Counted from the stretch's first letter, positions 9,158 to 19,003 are shown. The stretch: DNA of 64,000 nucleotides from Rhizobium sp. AC27/96 (GCF_001692325.1 NZ_LXKN01000001.1:186001-250000); one strand, 5' to 3'. Numbers and translations are program-made. Notes: generated from the letters alone by a model not told the origin.

Positions 9158-10519
9158 TTAGTGAGCGGCGGTCTCCTCGCCGGCTTCCTTCTCCATCGTA
9201 CGTCGCGCGCGGATTGCCGCCGCGATAAAGACGCGCGACAGACCGTGATAGAGCGGCTCGCGCGATAGCAGCCGCGACGTTACGTAACCGATCATCGAGA
9301 CCGCCATGATCGGGATGACGGCCTGATGGTCGCCCGTCATCTCCAGAATGATGACGAAGGCGGTCATCGGCGCCTGCACGACGCCGGCGAAATAGCCGGC
9401 CATGCCGAGGATCGCCGCAAGCGCTATGCTGCCACCAACCAGCGTGCCGACCGTGCTGCCGAAACCAGCGCCGACGGCAAGCGACGGCGCGAATATGCCG
9501 CCGGGAATACCTGAAATCATCGACAGGAAGCTTGCGAGCAGCTTTTCCACGAAGAAAAGCACGGGCAGGGCATGTCCCTCCACTGCACCGCGCGCCTGCT
9601 CATAGCCAGTGCCGAAGGTCTGGCCGCCCGAGAAGACGCCGATCGCGGCAACGACCAGGCCGCATAGGCCGGCAAGGATGAGCATGCGCTTGAGCGGCTG
9701 CGGCTGCGCCCAGCGGCGGATGCGGATGCCCGTATAGAGAGCCAATCCGCTGAAGGTGGCGCCGAGCGCGCCGCCGCCGACACCGCAGATCAGCATGACG
9801 ATCCAGTCGCGAAACATCGTCGGCGCGGCATCGGCGGTGCCGAAATAATTGTAGCTGCCGGAAAGGCCGAGTGCGGCAAGGCCGGAAAGAATAACGGCCG
9901 TCAGCACGAGGCCGTTGGCGCGCGATTCATAGGTGCGGCTCATCTCCTCAATGGCAAAGACGATCCCGGCAAGTGGCGTGTTGAAGGCGGCGGCGATGCC
10001 CGCTGCCGAGCCGGCAAGGATCAAGCCCTTCGCCTGCGCCATGCCGCCGAAGCGGGCGACCGCCAGCATGAAGGAGGCACCGACCTGCACCGTCGGTCCC
10101 TCGCGGCCGATCGAGGCGCCGCTCAAAAGCCCGAGAATGGTCAGCACGATCTTGCCAAAGGCAAGCCGCAGCGACAGTAATTTTGTACGATCCTCGGGGT
10201 GGTGCAGATGTCGCGCGGCGATCGCCTGCGGAATACCGCTCCCCTGCGCGTTGGGAAACAAGGTCGTGGCCAGATAGGCCGACAGTAAGAAGCCGAGTGG
10301 CGTCAGCACCAGCGGCAAGAGCCAGGTCCATTCTCCGGAATGCGTAACACCAGTAAAGGCGCGCTGCGCCAGATCGGCAAGCTTGGCAAAGCCGACGCTG
10401 ATCACCCCGATCGCCAGAGCTCCGGTCCAGAACACCAGTCGCGGCCGCCAGAGATTGAAAGACCCCCAGATGACACGGGAACGGCGGAGCAGCTTGGACT
10501 TGCGGTAGATGGGGGGCAT
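9158..10519 (-). CDS. ClC-family chloride channel/transporter
   Basis: A 453-residue membrane protein of the voltage-gated chloride channel family. The three selectivity-filter signatures are visible: GSGIPQ (near residue 105), GREGPTVQ (near 150) and GIFAPSLAVGAGFG (near 350), with about ten to twelve hydrophobic segments between them. The glutamate of GREGP is the gating/proton glutamate, so Cl-/H+ antiport is likely. There is no C-terminal CBS pair. I chose the start MPPIYRKSK at 10519; the longer frame adds a basic, unlikely N-terminus. It ends three bases after the convergent Rrf2 gene. A role in acid or osmotic stress is plausible from the family. Confidence 0.93.
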   Translation of the reverse strand: MPPIYRKSKLLRRSRVIWGSFNLWRPRLVFWTGALAIGVISVGFAKLADLAQRAFTGVTHSGEWTWLLPLVLTPLGFLLSAYLATTLFPNAQGSGIPQAIAARHLHHPEDRTKLLSLRLAFGKIVLTILGLLSGASIGREGPTVQVGASFMLAVARFGGMAQAKGLILAGSAAGIAAAFNTPLAGIVFAIEEMSRTYESRANGLVLTAVILSGLAALGLSGSYNYFGTADAAPTMFRDWIVMLICGVGGGALGATFSGLALYTGIRIRRWAQPQPLKRMLILAGLCGLVVAAIGVFSGGQTFGTGYEQARGAVEGHALPVLFFVEKLLASFLSMISGIPGGIFAPSLAVGAGFGSTVGTLVGGSIALAAILGMAGYFAGVVQAPMTAFVIILEMTGDHQAVIPIMAVSMIGYVTSRLLSREPLYHGLSRVFIAAAIRARRTMEKEAGEETAAH

Positions 10520-10651
10520 TGACGTGTGACCATTAGGCTGGCCCGCATGCCCTCTGGCGGCATTTTTCCGGGCGGCCCGCTTCAAGGGGCAAATTGCGAC
10601 ATCGATCTTTCTTGCAGAATTTCCCTTTGCGGCCAAGGCTTAATCCATGTG

Positions 10652-10698
10652 TTGACGGTTTCGAGCGATCGAATAGAATGCATCGCAATTGCAATGCA
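10652..10698 (+). promoter_or_regulatory. Promoter and overlapping operator of the toxin-antitoxin pair
   Basis: TTGACG (10652-10657) and TAGAAT (10674-10679) are spaced by 16 bases. The -10 element touches a 20-bp near-perfect inverted repeat at 10679-10698 (TGCATCGCAATTGCAATGCA, one mismatched pair). This is the expected layout for autorepression by an antitoxin. AAAAGGAG of the antitoxin gene follows directly. Confidence 0.6.
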
Positions 10699-10712
10699 AA
10701 AGGAGCCGATAA

Positions 10713-10985
10713 ATGAAATCCGCTTCCATCCCCCCCTTGCGGGTCGATCCTGCCTTGCGCGCGGCTGCCGAAAGCGTACTGCAAGAGGGCGAGACCCTGT
10801 CCGCATTTGTGGAAAGCTCGCTGCGCGCGCAGATCGAACATCGCCGAACGAAGGCGGAATTCATCGCTCGTGGCCTTGCTGCCAGAGAAGATGCAAAAAG
10901 CACCGGCGTGTATCACAGCGCTGACGATGTGCTTGATATGTTGAAAGGCAAACTTCAAGCTGCAAAAGCATCCAGGCGAAAATGA
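10713..10985 (+). CDS. Antitoxin of a ParDE/RelBE-type pair
   Basis: A 90-residue protein beginning MKSASIPPLRVDPALRAAAE, with a short DNA-binding segment compatible with a ribbon-helix-helix (IPPLRVDPALRAAAESVLQEGETLSAFVESSL). A charged C-terminal tail would wrap around the toxin. It overlaps the toxin gene by four bases (ATGA) and has a good AAAAGGAG site. It should neutralise the toxin and, with it, repress the promoter through the palindrome just upstream. The exact family is uncertain: this type is sometimes named YlcI/YnfO-like or 'prevent-host-death' in annotations. Confidence 0.8.
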   Translation: MKSASIPPLRVDPALRAAAESVLQEGETLSAFVESSLRAQIEHRRTKAEFIARGLAAREDAKSTGVYHSADDVLDMLKGKLQAAKASRRK

Positions 10986-11281
10986 CCTTTGCTGTTCGCT
11001 ATTCCCAAGGCGCATTGGAAGACCTTGAGCGGCTCTATGATTATCTTCTTCTGAGAGACATCGAGCTTGCGGAAAAGGCCTATCAGGCGATCGCCAAAGC
11101 AACGGAATTTCTGGAGAATTTTCCCTTCAGTTGCCGCAAGGCATCGGCGGACAACGCATTCCTCCGTGAACTCGTCATTCCTTTCGGCTCATCCGGTTGT
11201 GTCGCTCTATTCGAGATCGAGGACAGCGAGACGGTGACGATATTGGCGGTCAGGCATCAGCGCGAGGAAGACTATCACTAA
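10982..11281 (+). CDS. ParE/RelE-superfamily toxin
   Basis: A 99-residue protein with the ParE/RelE plan: MTFAVRYSQGALEDLERLYDYL (strand then two helices), IAKATEFLENFP, then the beta-sheet core RELVIPFGSSGCVALFEIED and the terminal VTILAVRHQREEDYH. The conserved R/H residues near the C-terminus fit a ParE-like fold. ParE toxins inhibit gyrase and RelE toxins cleave mRNA on the ribosome; sequence alone does not decide between them. It is translationally coupled to the antitoxin (overlap ATGA) and ends 12 bases before the convergent betA. Confidence 0.85.
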   Translation: MTFAVRYSQGALEDLERLYDYLLLRDIELAEKAYQAIAKATEFLENFPFSCRKASADNAFLRELVIPFGSSGCVALFEIEDSETVTILAVRHQREEDYH

Positions 11282-11293
11282 TGCCCGCCTATC

Positions 11294-12943
11294 CTACCGA
11301 TCACTCGTCTCCCAGCGCGGATTGACCCACGGTTCCTGGTTCGAGCGCGCCAGCCGCTGCTTGCCGAGAATATGGTCGGCGGCTTTTTCTCCGGTCATGA
11401 TCGAGGGGCCGTTCAGGTTACCGTAGGTGACATGCGGGAAGATCGAGCTGTCGGCGACGCGCAGGCCATCGACGCCGATGACGCGGGTGTCGGGATCGAC
11501 TACCGCCATCGGATCGTCCTTCGCGCCCATCCGGCAGGTGCCGCAGGGATGATAGGCGCTTTCCAGATGCTCGCGCAGGAAGGCGTCGATCTGATCGTCG
11601 GTCTGAACGCTCTCTCCAGGCTGGATCTCCGCGCCACGATAGTCGTCAAAGGCCTTCTGCCCGAAGATTTCGCGGGTGAGGCGCACGCAGTGGCGGAATT
11701 TTTCCCAGTCTTCCGGATGGCTCATATAGTTGAAGCGGATCACCGGATCGGCCTTCGGATCGGAGGAGCGCAGGGTGACCGCGCCGCGTGACTTCGACAG
11801 GTTATACCCGACATGCACCTGGAAGCCATGGCTCTTGGCCGCGGCCTTGCCGTCATAGCTGATGGCGACAGGCAGGAAGTGATACTGGATGTCGGGCTGC
11901 TTGACGCCGGGTGCGGAGCGCAGGAAGGCGCAGGCTTCGAACTGGTTGGATGTGCCAAGGCCGGATTTGAAGAACATCCATTGCGCACCGACGATCCCCT
12001 GCATGTACCAGGGCAGCCAGGAATAGAGCGATACCGGTTTCAGGCTGGTCTGCTGGAAATAGAACTCCATATGGTCCTGCAGGTTGGCGCCGACGCCCGG
12101 CCGGTCAACCTTCACCTCGATGCCCATATCGCGCAGATGCTGCGCCGGGCCAATGCCGGAAAGCATCAGAAGCTTCGGCGAGTTGAATGAAGACGCCGAA
12201 ATGATCACCTCGCGGTTCGCCTTGATGACTTCGATCTTGCCGCCGCGCTCTACTTCGACACCGATGGCGCGGCCGTTTTCGATGACGACCTTGCGGGCGA
12301 AACAACGGATAAGCTCGACATTCGGCCGCTTGAGGGCCGGCTTGAGATAGGCTGTGGCCGCAGACCAGCGTCGGCCCTTCCAGGTCGTCTGCTCCATCAG
12401 GCCGAAGCCTTCCTGCTTGCTGCCATTATAGTCTTCGGTCGCCTCGAAGCCCGCCTGCTTGCCGGCCTCGATGAAGGCGTGGAACAGCGGGTTGCGGGCG
12501 TCGCCGCGACGCACATGCAGCGGGCCGTCCGTGCCGCGCCAGCCCTCTTCGCCGCCATGCGAATGCTCCATCCGCTTGAAATAGGGCAGCACGTCGGCAT
12601 AGGCCCAGCCCTGGGCGCCAAGCTCTTCCCAGCGATTGAAGTCCTCGGCATGGCCACGGACATAGACCATGCCGTTGATCGAGGAGGAGCCGCCGATCAC
12701 CTTGCCGCGCGGCGCGGTGATGCGCCGATTGTTGAGCTGCGGCTCGGGCTCGGAGAGATAGCCCCAATTGTAGCGATCCATGCTCATCGGCCAGGCAAGG
12801 GCTGCCGGCATCTGGATGAATGGACCGAAGTCGCTGCCGCCGAATTCCAGCACGATGACCGAATACTTGCCATCCTCCGACAGGCGGTAGGCCATGGCGG
12901 AACCGGCCGAACCCGAGCCGACGATAACGAAATCTGCTTGCAT
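11294..12943 (-). CDS. betA: Choline dehydrogenase
   Basis: A 549-residue FAD-dependent GMC oxidoreductase, the first step of glycine betaine synthesis (choline to betaine aldehyde), membrane-associated in known cases. The dinucleotide motif [16 protein letters not shown] is at the N-terminus. GMC signatures are [15 protein letters not shown] near residue 85 and [16 protein letters not shown] near residue 255. The active-site His region is [12 protein letters not shown] near the C-terminus. I chose MQADFVIVG at 12943, with GGAG nine bases upstream; an ATG two codons earlier is too close to the site. It is the last gene of the bet operon, separated from betB by a mosaic repeat. Confidence 0.96.
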   Translation of the reverse strand: MQADFVIVGSGSAGSAMAYRLSEDGKYSVIVLEFGGSDFGPFIQMPAALAWPMSMDRYNWGYLSEPEPQLNNRRITAPRGKVIGGSSSINGMVYVRGHAEDFNRWEELGAQGWAYADVLPYFKRMEHSHGGEEGWRGTDGPLHVRRGDARNPLFHAFIEAGKQAGFEATEDYNGSKQEGFGLMEQTTWKGRRWSAATAYLKPALKRPNVELIRCFARKVVIENGRAIGVEVERGGKIEVIKANREVIISASSFNSPKLLMLSGIGPAQHLRDMGIEVKVDRPGVGANLQDHMEFYFQQTSLKPVSLYSWLPWYMQGIVGAQWMFFKSGLGTSNQFEACAFLRSAPGVKQPDIQYHFLPVAISYDGKAAAKSHGFQVHVGYNLSKSRGAVTLRSSDPKADPVIRFNYMSHPEDWEKFRHCVRLTREIFGQKAFDDYRGAEIQPGESVQTDDQIDAFLREHLESAYHPCGTCRMGAKDDPMAVVDPDTRVIGVDGLRVADSSIFPHVTYGNLNGPSIMTGEKAADHILGKQRLARSNQEPWVNPRWETSDR

Positions 12944-12989
12944 GACCATGTGCTCCAGGTGGGTAGCGGCGAAAATCCAGGCGGTTCTA

Positions 12990-13111
12990 CACCCTCCCCT
13001 TGAGGGGGAGGGTCGGCCGAAGGCCGGGGAGGGGTGATCGTTGGTATGCGAATAGCGGCTGGTCACCCCCACCCGCCGCTATGCGGCGACCTCCCCCCTC
13101 AAGGGGGAGGT
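12990..13111. repeat. Palindromic mosaic repeat, copy 1 (between betB and betA)
   Basis: The ends are inverted copies of a C/G-rich hairpin: ACCCTCCCCTTGAGGGGGAG on the left and, on the right, CCTCCCCCCTCAAGGGGGAG. Each is flanked inward by a second small hairpin (CGGCCGAAGGCCG; CGCCGCTATGCGGCG). A short unrelated core lies between. A second copy with the same arms is at 56363-56480. It resembles the intergenic mosaic elements known from rhizobia. In the bet mRNA it would fold strongly between betB and betA. Confidence 0.85.
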
Positions 13112-13114
13112 TGA

Positions 13115-14578
13115 TCAGTAAGGTGCCTGCACCGGCCCCATGCCGACATAGACGGTCTTCAGTTCCGAATAGTGCTCCAGCGCGGCCAAGGAATTCTCGC
13201 GGCCGAAGCCGGATTGTTTCGAACCGCCGAAGGGAATTTCCACCGGCGCGAGATTGTAGGCGTTGATCCAGAGCGTTCCGGCCTCGAGCTGGTCGACGAC
13301 GCGGTGGGCGCGGGTGAGATCGGCGGTGAAGACGCCGCCGGAAAGGCCGAATTCGGTGGCATTGGCCCGGGCGATGACCTCGGCCTCATCATCGAAATCG
13401 AGAACGCACATGACCGGCCCGAAGATCTCCTCGCGGGCGATGGTCATGTCGTCGGTGACGTCAGCGAAGACGGTCGGCTGAATGTAATAGCCTTCGCCGG
13501 AGACATTGTTCGGGATGCCGCCGCCGGTCAAAAGCGTCGCGCCCTCGGCCTTGCCCTTTTCGATATAGGCAAGCACCTTCTCGCGCTGCGCCCAGGAGAC
13601 CATCGGGCCGATCTGCGTTGCCTCGTCCATCGGGTCGCCGATGAGCATCGCGTCGGTACGGGCCTTCAGGCGCTTCAGGAATTCGGACTTGATCTTGCTG
13701 GAGACGAAGACGCGCGTGCCGTTCGAGCAGACCTGTCCTGTGGAATAGAAATTGCCGAGCATCGCGCCGCCGATGGCGCTGTCGATATCGGCATCGTCGA
13801 AGACGATGAGCGGCGACTTGCCGCCAAGCTCCATGGTGACGTGCTTGAGGTTGCCCGCAGCGGAGGCCGCGACCTTGCGACCGGTTGGCACGGAGCCGGT
13901 GAGCGAAACTTTGGCAACGTCGGGATGGTTGATGAGAAGCGGCCCGGTTTCGCGGTCGCCCTGGATGACATTGTATAGGCCTTTGGGCAGGCCGGCCTCG
14001 ATGAGGATCTCGGCGATCTTCAGCGCGCCGAGCGGCGTGTTTTCCGAGGGCTTGAAGACCATGGCATTGCCGGCGACGAGAGCGGGCGCACCCTTCCAGC
14101 AGGCGATCTGCTGCGGGTAGTTCCAGGCGCCGATGCCGACGCAGACGCCGAGCGGCACGCGCTTGGTATAGGCAAAATCTCCGCCGAGCGGGATATAGGA
14201 GCCGTTGAGGGCAGCCGCTGCGACGCCGCCGAAGAATTCGAAGGCGTCGGCGCCAGAGGTCGGATCGGCAACGATGGTTTCCTGGATCGGCTTACCGGTA
14301 TCCAGCGTCTCCAGTTCGGAAAGCTCGCGGTTACGCTCGCGCATGATATCGGCCGCCCGCTTCAGGATGCGGCCGCGCGCCGTCGGGCTCATGGCGGCCC
14401 ATTCCGGCTGTGCCCGCTTGGCGGCGGCGATCGCCTTTTCGACGATCGCGGGCGTTGCCGCATGAAGGCGGGCGATCACCTCGCCGGTGGCAGGATAGAT
14501 GCTTTCGATGACGGTGCCGTCGGTGTCCTCGACATATTCCCCGTCGATGAAATGCGAGGCTTTCGGTTGTGCGCGCAT
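13115..14578 (-). CDS. betB: Betaine aldehyde dehydrogenase
   Basis: A 487-residue NAD(P)-dependent aldehyde dehydrogenase that oxidises betaine aldehyde to glycine betaine. Family marks include the Rossmann region with [13 protein letters not shown], the general-base glutamate in [10 protein letters not shown] (near residue 250), and the catalytic cysteine in [14 protein letters not shown] (near 285), the Cys context typical of Bet[12 protein letters not shown] and the C-terminal [14 protein letters not shown] complete the family. Its start overlaps the GST stop by one base (TAATG), giving tight translational coupling. The operon order betI-GST-betB-betA makes the substrate assignment strong. 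Confidence 0.96.
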   Translation of the reverse strand: MRAQPKASHFIDGEYVEDTDGTVIESIYPATGEVIARLHAATPAIVEKAIAAAKRAQPEWAAMSPTARGRILKRAADIMRERNRELSELETLDTGKPIQETIVADPTSGADAFEFFGGVAAAALNGSYIPLGGDFAYTKRVPLGVCVGIGAWNYPQQIACWKGAPALVAGNAMVFKPSENTPLGALKIAEILIEAGLPKGLYNVIQGDRETGPLLINHPDVAKVSLTGSVPTGRKVAASAAGNLKHVTMELGGKSPLIVFDDADIDSAIGGAMLGNFYSTGQVCSNGTRVFVSSKIKSEFLKRLKARTDAMLIGDPMDEATQIGPMVSWAQREKVLAYIEKGKAEGATLLTGGGIPNNVSGEGYYIQPTVFADVTDDMTIAREEIFGPVMCVLDFDDEAEVIARANATEFGLSGGVFTADLTRAHRVVDQLEAGTLWINAYNLAPVEIPFGGSKQSGFGRENSLAALEHYSELKTVYVGMGPVQAPY

Positions 14579-15219
14579 TATAGAACCCTCAATTCTTCGT
14601 AGGACACCATGACATGCTCTTGGAAAGCAGGCCGCTCGGTCAGGTTTTCGTAGTAGCGCTCCAGCCGCGGATGGGCGGGACGCTGGATGTCGATGTCGAA
14701 ATAGCGATAGAGCAGATGGCCGAATTGCACGTCGGCGAGCGTCAGATTATCGCCGGCAAGGAAGCGATGCCGTCCGAACTGCGACTCGGCGATGTCTAGC
14801 TTCGCAGCGAGCGCGGCGACGGCCGCAATGATTGCCGTCTCATCCTTGAGAGCAGGGGCTGTGCGCACCACGCGCCAGAATATCGGGCCGGTGAAACTCT
14901 GGGCGATATTGATCTTGGCCCATTCCGCCCATTTGTCGATCTGGGCACGATGCCGGGCATCCTTCGGCCAGAAGACATCCTCGCCATATTGCGTGGCGAG
15001 GTAGCGCAGGATGGCGCCCGTTTCCCACAATGGCTCGTCATCGCCGTCACGCAGCACCGGAACCGTGCCGTTCGGGTTCATCGCCAGGAATTCCGGGGTA
15101 TCGTTGACGCCGTATGTGAAGCCGGCATCGATGCGCTTATAGGCAAGCCCAAGCTCGCCGATGCACCACATGAGTGCCTGCACGTTGGATGACGATTTGC
15201 GGCCCCAGACTGTCAGCAT
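14578..15219 (-). CDS. Glutathione S-transferase family protein inside the bet operon
   Basis: A 213-residue protein with the GST plan: an N-terminal thioredoxin fold ([19 protein letters not shown], with the glutathione-site serines after Gly-Arg-Lys), the cis-proline loop NPNGTVPVL and the [11 protein letters not shown] motif (GSH gamma-glutamyl contact). A helical C-terminal domain contains [15 protein letters not shown]. It lies between betI (3-bp gap) and betB (overlap TAATG), so it is part of the same transcript. S. meliloti has choline sulfatase betC in this position. The role is unknown; it may detoxify betaine aldehyde-derived or other electrophiles. Confidence 0.9.
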   Translation of the reverse strand: MLTVWGRKSSSNVQALMWCIGELGLAYKRIDAGFTYGVNDTPEFLAMNPNGTVPVLRDGDDEPLWETGAILRYLATQYGEDVFWPKDARHRAQIDKWAEWAKINIAQSFTGPIFWRVVRTAPALKDETAIIAAVAALAAKLDIAESQFGRHRFLAGDNLTLADVQFGHLLYRYFDIDIQRPAHPRLERYYENLTERPAFQEHVMVSYEELRVL

Positions 15220-15222
15220 GCC

Positions 15223-15810
15223 CTAGCCCTTCAGCGCGTTGAGATGGGTCGTCAGATAGTCGTCGGTCAGCGCAATCGATGCCTCGATGCTGATCGGGGC
15301 GGATCGCAGGCTCTGACGGATGTAAAGCCCGTCGATCATCGCCGCTGCACCTTCCGCGATGCGCTCGGCGTCCTCGGCCGGGCACAGCGTCTTGAGATTG
15401 GCCACAAGGTTGGAACGCAGCCGGCGGGCATAGATGACGAGAAAGCGACGCGTCTCTTCGGAGCGCTGCGCTTCGGCATAGAATGCAAGCCAGGCAGCGA
15501 TCGTCTCCGGCGCAAACTGGTCGGCCTGGAAGCTGACGCGGATGACGGCCGAAAGCTTCTCGCGCGGCGTCGGTGCCGCGCGCAGTGCCGTCACGACGCT
15601 GTCGCGCAGGCGCTGTAGATGAACGCGGACGGTCTCGATCAGCAATTGTTCCTTGCTGCCGAAATAATGATGCGCAAGAGCAGGGGAAACGCCCGCTTGC
15701 TTGGCGATTTCGGACATGGTGACGGTCAGCGAGCCGTGATCGCCGATCACGCGCATTGCAGCGTCCACAAGCGCCTTGCGGCGCACCGGTTCCATTCCGA
15801 CTTTCGGCAT
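15223..15810 (-). CDS. betI: BetI, TetR-family repressor of the bet operon
   Basis: A 195-residue TetR/AcrR-type repressor. The N-terminal helix-turn-helix reads TVTMSEIAKQAGVSPALAHHYFGSKEQLL (residues 28-56). The preceding MEPVRRKALVDAAMRVIGDHG is a typical BetI start. The C-terminal domain would bind choline, releasing the operator. It is the first gene of the operon. A BetI-box-like palindrome lies 33 bp upstream of its ATG, so it probably represses its own promoter. Similar in length to E. coli BetI (195 residues). Confidence 0.95.
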   Translation of the reverse strand: MPKVGMEPVRRKALVDAAMRVIGDHGSLTVTMSEIAKQAGVSPALAHHYFGSKEQLLIETVRVHLQRLRDSVVTALRAAPTPREKLSAVIRVSFQADQFAPETIAAWLAFYAEAQRSEETRRFLVIYARRLRSNLVANLKTLCPAEDAERIAEGAAAMIDGLYIRQSLRSAPISIEASIALTDDYLTTHLNALKG

Positions 15811-15843
15811 GCATCAATCCTCAAGGCTGGCAGGACTGTATTT

Positions 15844-15863
15844 TTGATTGACTGATCAATCAA
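15844..15863. promoter_or_regulatory. BetI operator (perfect inverted repeat)
   Basis: TTGATTGACTGATCAATCAA consists of TTGATTGA and its exact reverse complement TCAATCAA around four central bases. It resembles the E. coli BetI box (ATTGATTGGACGTTCAATAT as I remember it). It lies just upstream of betI on the side where the operon promoter should be. Confidence 0.75.
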
Positions 15864-15962
15864 TAAAAAAATCACGCGAGCGCCGGGCAACCGCGAAAAA
15901 TCCGCAACCTCTTTTCGAGTTGCATTTCTGTGCCATACTTCCCTTCAGGAGGAGGTACGGTC

Positions 15963-16511
15963 ATGGTTGATATTCCTGATGAAGTTCCACCATCTGCAAT
16001 GGGCGACAAATGGGGATGGTTTGTTGGCCTCGGTGTCCTGCTGCTGGTCTGCGGCGGCATTGCTCTCGGCACTCTGTTTATCGCTACCGTCGCCTCGGTC
16101 TACTATGTCGGCATGTTCATGCTGATCGGCGGCATCGTGCATCTGGCGCATGCCTTTCAGGTGCGGGGATGGGAGCATATCGTATTCTGGGTGCTGAGCG
16201 GCCTGCTCTATACGCTTGCCGGTATCCTTGCCTTCGCCAACCCGCTGTTAGCCTCCGAGGCGCTGACCCTGTTCCTCGCCATCGCATTGCTGATTGCGGG
16301 CACGTTTCGCGTCTGGGTCGGCCGTAAGGTGATGCCGGAGCGCGGATGGATCTGGATCGTCATCAGCGGCCTTGCGACCGCCGTTGCCGGCATCGCCATT
16401 GCGCTTGGCTGGCCTGTCAACAGCCTCTGGATTCTTGGTCTTTTCTTAGGCTTCGATCTGATTTTCCAGGGCTGGACGCTGGTGGTCTTCGGCCTCATCC
16501 TCAGGCGATAA
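15963..16511 (+). CDS. HdeD-family membrane protein
   Basis: A 182-residue integral membrane protein with six hydrophobic segments in three repeated pairs, the HdeD/DUF308 layout (W-x-LxLGxxxxxxGxxxL type repeats such as GWFVGLGVLLLVCGGIALG). HdeD supports acid resistance in E. coli; the mechanism in rhizobia is unknown. I place the start at MVDIPDEVPP (15963), which has AGGAGGAGG at 15947-15955; the longer frame lacks a site. It is transcribed divergently from betI. Confidence 0.85.
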   Translation: MVDIPDEVPPSAMGDKWGWFVGLGVLLLVCGGIALGTLFIATVASVYYVGMFMLIGGIVHLAHAFQVRGWEHIVFWVLSGLLYTLAGILAFANPLLASEALTLFLAIALLIAGTFRVWVGRKVMPERGWIWIVISGLATAVAGIAIALGWPVNSLWILGLFLGFDLIFQGWTLVVFGLILRR

Positions 16512-16735
16512 GCCGCCATTGAAGGGGATAACGAAGTGCTACTTTTTGACAAGGACCGTGAGCGGCGTTACTCTTGGGGTGTCATGTTGTAGAGCGTGCG
16601 GTGCCGAACTGATGTTGTGACGGCACCATGATCTGGAGTTTGCGTGTCGAAGGCACGCCTCGAAAGCACTGCTCAAGGCTGCGGAATATGGCTCCAGCGA
16701 AAATTCCGCCTAACGACGGTCAAGGGAGGAATATC

Positions 16736-16987
16736 ATGCCGATGGTAACGGTTTCCATCTCTCCGCTTCAGGCTGCCGGCATTCGCGCCGCGGTCGACAC
16801 TGGCACCTATGCCTCAAGCAGCGAAGTCGTGCGGGAAGCGCTTCGCATGTGGGACGCAGCCCGCAAGCGCGGCGATATTTGCGATGTGCCGCAGGCTGCG
16901 AATGATCGCGAAGAGACGGTAAGAGGCAGTCGTTGCGTCGCCGACATGTTCGCCGACTACGAGGCCGAAAAGCACCCGCATAACTGA
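16736..16987 (+). CDS. ParD-like antitoxin without an adjacent toxin
   Basis: An 83-residue ribbon-helix-helix protein: MPMVTVSISPLQAAGIRAAV forms the DNA-binding strand and helix A, and TYASSSEVVREALRMWD is the ParD helix B signature. Its C-terminal tail (SRCVADMFADYEAEKHPHN) is acidic. The start is ATG 16736 with GGGAGG upstream. No ParE-like frame follows: the next 200 bp are non-coding. It may be an orphan left after loss of the toxin, or it may act on a toxin elsewhere. Confidence 0.8.
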   Translation: MPMVTVSISPLQAAGIRAAVDTGTYASSSEVVREALRMWDAARKRGDICDVPQAANDREETVRGSRCVADMFADYEAEKHPHN

Positions 16988-17001
16988 GCCGGAAAACCGG
17001 C
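16988..17001. terminator. Small hairpin after the ParD-like gene
   Basis: GCCGG-AAAA-CCGGC begins at the stop codon of the ParD-like gene. There is no T-run after it, so function as a terminator is uncertain. Confidence 0.35.
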
Positions 17002-17197
17002 CTTCAGGCCATGACACATCTCGCCGCGCCTGACTTTGTTCGGCCGGAGAAATGGTTAATATTGCTTTACCATTCACGAAACTTTCACACGAGGGAAAGG
17101 TTTCGTTGACGCTTTATGGCGCATGTTCGGCCGAAAACGCGGTAAATCCAAAGTTTTACTTAAATAAATTAGATCAAGAATTCCAAGGGAGATGGGC

Positions 17198-19003
17198 ATG
17201 TCTTTGACTGCCGCAGTCGAACCGGGCGTATTGCGCCGGTATGCCAGCGACCAGATTGTCACTCTCGCCAAACTCGTGATCGAAAATGCATTTCAGCCGA
17301 TCGTGGAGGCCGGCACCGGCGCCGTTTTCGGCTATGAATCCCTGATGCGCGGCCAGCAGCGCATCGGCTTCGACAGTCCGATCGATATTCTCGATGAAGC
17401 CGAGCGCATGGGCCAGCTTCTGGGGCTGGAACAAATGGTCACCAGCCGCGCGCTGGCAAAATTCGCCACCCTTCCCAATGCAGCCTCGGCAACCCTGTTT
17501 CTCAATCTGGATGTTCGCCTGATCCCGCAGGGTGCCGCGCTGGTCGATAGCCTGTTGCAGCACATGAAGAAGGCGGGGATCGCGCCTTCGTCTATCTGCT
17601 TTGAATTCTCCGAGCGGTTCGACAACACCATCGTGCCCGAGTTCTGCGATCTGGTTGCCAAAATGCGCAATGCGGGCTTCAAGCTGGCCATCGACGATTT
17701 TGGCGTCGGTCACGGCGAGATGAAGCTCCTGTCGGACTATCCGGTCGATTACCTGAAGATCGATCGTCACTTCATTGTCGATATCGATCGTAGCGCCCGC
17801 AAGCGCCATATTCTGAGGAATCTCGTCAATATCGCCCATGTCCTCGGCACGCGCGTCATCGCCGAGGGTATCGAGACCGAGGCGGAGTTCCTGACCTGCC
17901 GTGAATTCGGCGTCGATCTCGTCCAGGGCTGGTTCATCGCCCGCCCGACGGTGCTGGTCAATGAGCTCAAGCCGAGCTTTCCGCACTTGCAGGATCTCGG
18001 CAAGACCGTGCGCAACAGCCAGTCGCTGGATGAAATCCTCATCCGCAAGCAGATCGAAGTGCTGCCGACCATCCGCGAAAACGACAGCATCGACAGCGTC
18101 TTCGAACTCTTCCGCCGCAATCCGCGCCGGGCCTATTTCCCGGTCGTGAACGCCAATCAGGAGCCGCGCGGCATCATCCATGAGTACCAGCTCAAGGAAT
18201 ATATCTATCAGCCCTTCGGCCGCGATCTCCTGAAGAACAAGGTCTACAAGCGGTCGATCTCGCATTTTGTCGAGATGGCGCCGATCGTCGGGCTTGATTC
18301 CGATGCGGATACTTTGATGGCGATCTTCGCCAATATGGAAAGCAGCGATTGCCTGATCGTCACCGAGGGCACGCATTATGCCGGCATCGTTTCGGCCGCG
18401 TCGCTGATCAAGGTTATCAACGAAAAGCAGCTCAAGATCGCTCAGGATCAGAACCCGCTGACCGGTCTGCCGGGCAACAGGGCGATCCACGATTTCATGC
18501 AGAGCACTGGCCGCGATGGTGATGAGATCAGGCATTTTTGCTATTGCGACTTCGATAATTTCAAGCCGTTCAACGACGCCTACGGCTTCCATCTCGGCGA
18601 CCACGCCATTTCGCTGTTTGCCGCGCTGATGCGCCGCTATTTCTTCGCCGAACGCAATTTTCTCGGTCATGTCGGCGGCGATGATTTCTTCATCGGCGTC
18701 ACGGATTGGAGCATGGAGCAGCTCCGCGAGGTCCTGGACCGGCTGCTCGCCGATTTCCACGCGGATGTCCTTGATTTCTATTCGGCTGAAGACCGCGCTG
18801 CCGGCCGCATTCGCGGCCACGACCGCAGCGGTGCGGAGGCGGACTTCCCGCTGATGCGCTGCTCGATCGGCATCCTGCAGCTGCCCGAGGGATTGGTGAT
18901 CGACAATATCAACCGCGTCAGCACATCGATTGCGGGCATCAAGGCCAAGGCGAAGGAAAGCAGTGGCGGCGTTGCATTCCTCGGTCTGACCGAGACGAAT
19001 TGA
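17198..19003 (+). CDS. Cyclic-di-GMP signalling protein, EAL-CBS-GGDEF order
   Basis: A 601-residue cytoplasmic protein. Residues about 25-265 form an EAL phosphodiesterase domain with ESL in place of [45 protein letters not shown] and QGWFIARP; all acidic metal ligands and the catalytic Lys appear present. A CBS pair lies at about 290-410. The C-terminal GGDEF domain (about 425-600) has [10 protein letters not shown] as active loop and lacks an obvious RxxD inhibitory site. It could both make and degrade c-di-GMP, with CBS ligands such as nucleotides tuning the balance. ATG 17198 has AAGGGAG at proper distance. Confidence 0.93.
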   Translation: MSLTAAVEPGVLRRYASDQIVTLAKLVIENAFQPIVEAGTGAVFGYESLMRGQQRIGFDSPIDILDEAERMGQLLGLEQMVTSRALAKFATLPNAASATLFLNLDVRLIPQGAALVDSLLQHMKKAGIAPSSICFEFSERFDNTIVPEFCDLVAKMRNAGFKLAIDDFGVGHGEMKLLSDYPVDYLKIDRHFIVDIDRSARKRHILRNLVNIAHVLGTRVIAEGIETEAEFLTCREFGVDLVQGWFIARPTVLVNELKPSFPHLQDLGKTVRNSQSLDEILIRKQIEVLPTIRENDSIDSVFELFRRNPRRAYFPVVNANQEPRGIIHEYQLKEYIYQPFGRDLLKNKVYKRSISHFVEMAPIVGLDSDADTLMAIFANMESSDCLIVTEGTHYAGIVSAASLIKVINEKQLKIAQDQNPLTGLPGNRAIHDFMQSTGRDGDEIRHFCYCDFDNFKPFNDAYGFHLGDHAISLFAALMRRYFFAERNFLGHVGGDDFFIGVTDWSMEQLREVLDRLLADFHADVLDFYSAEDRAAGRIRGHDRSGAEADFPLMRCSIGILQLPEGLVIDNINRVSTSIAGIKAKAKESSGGVAFLGLTETN

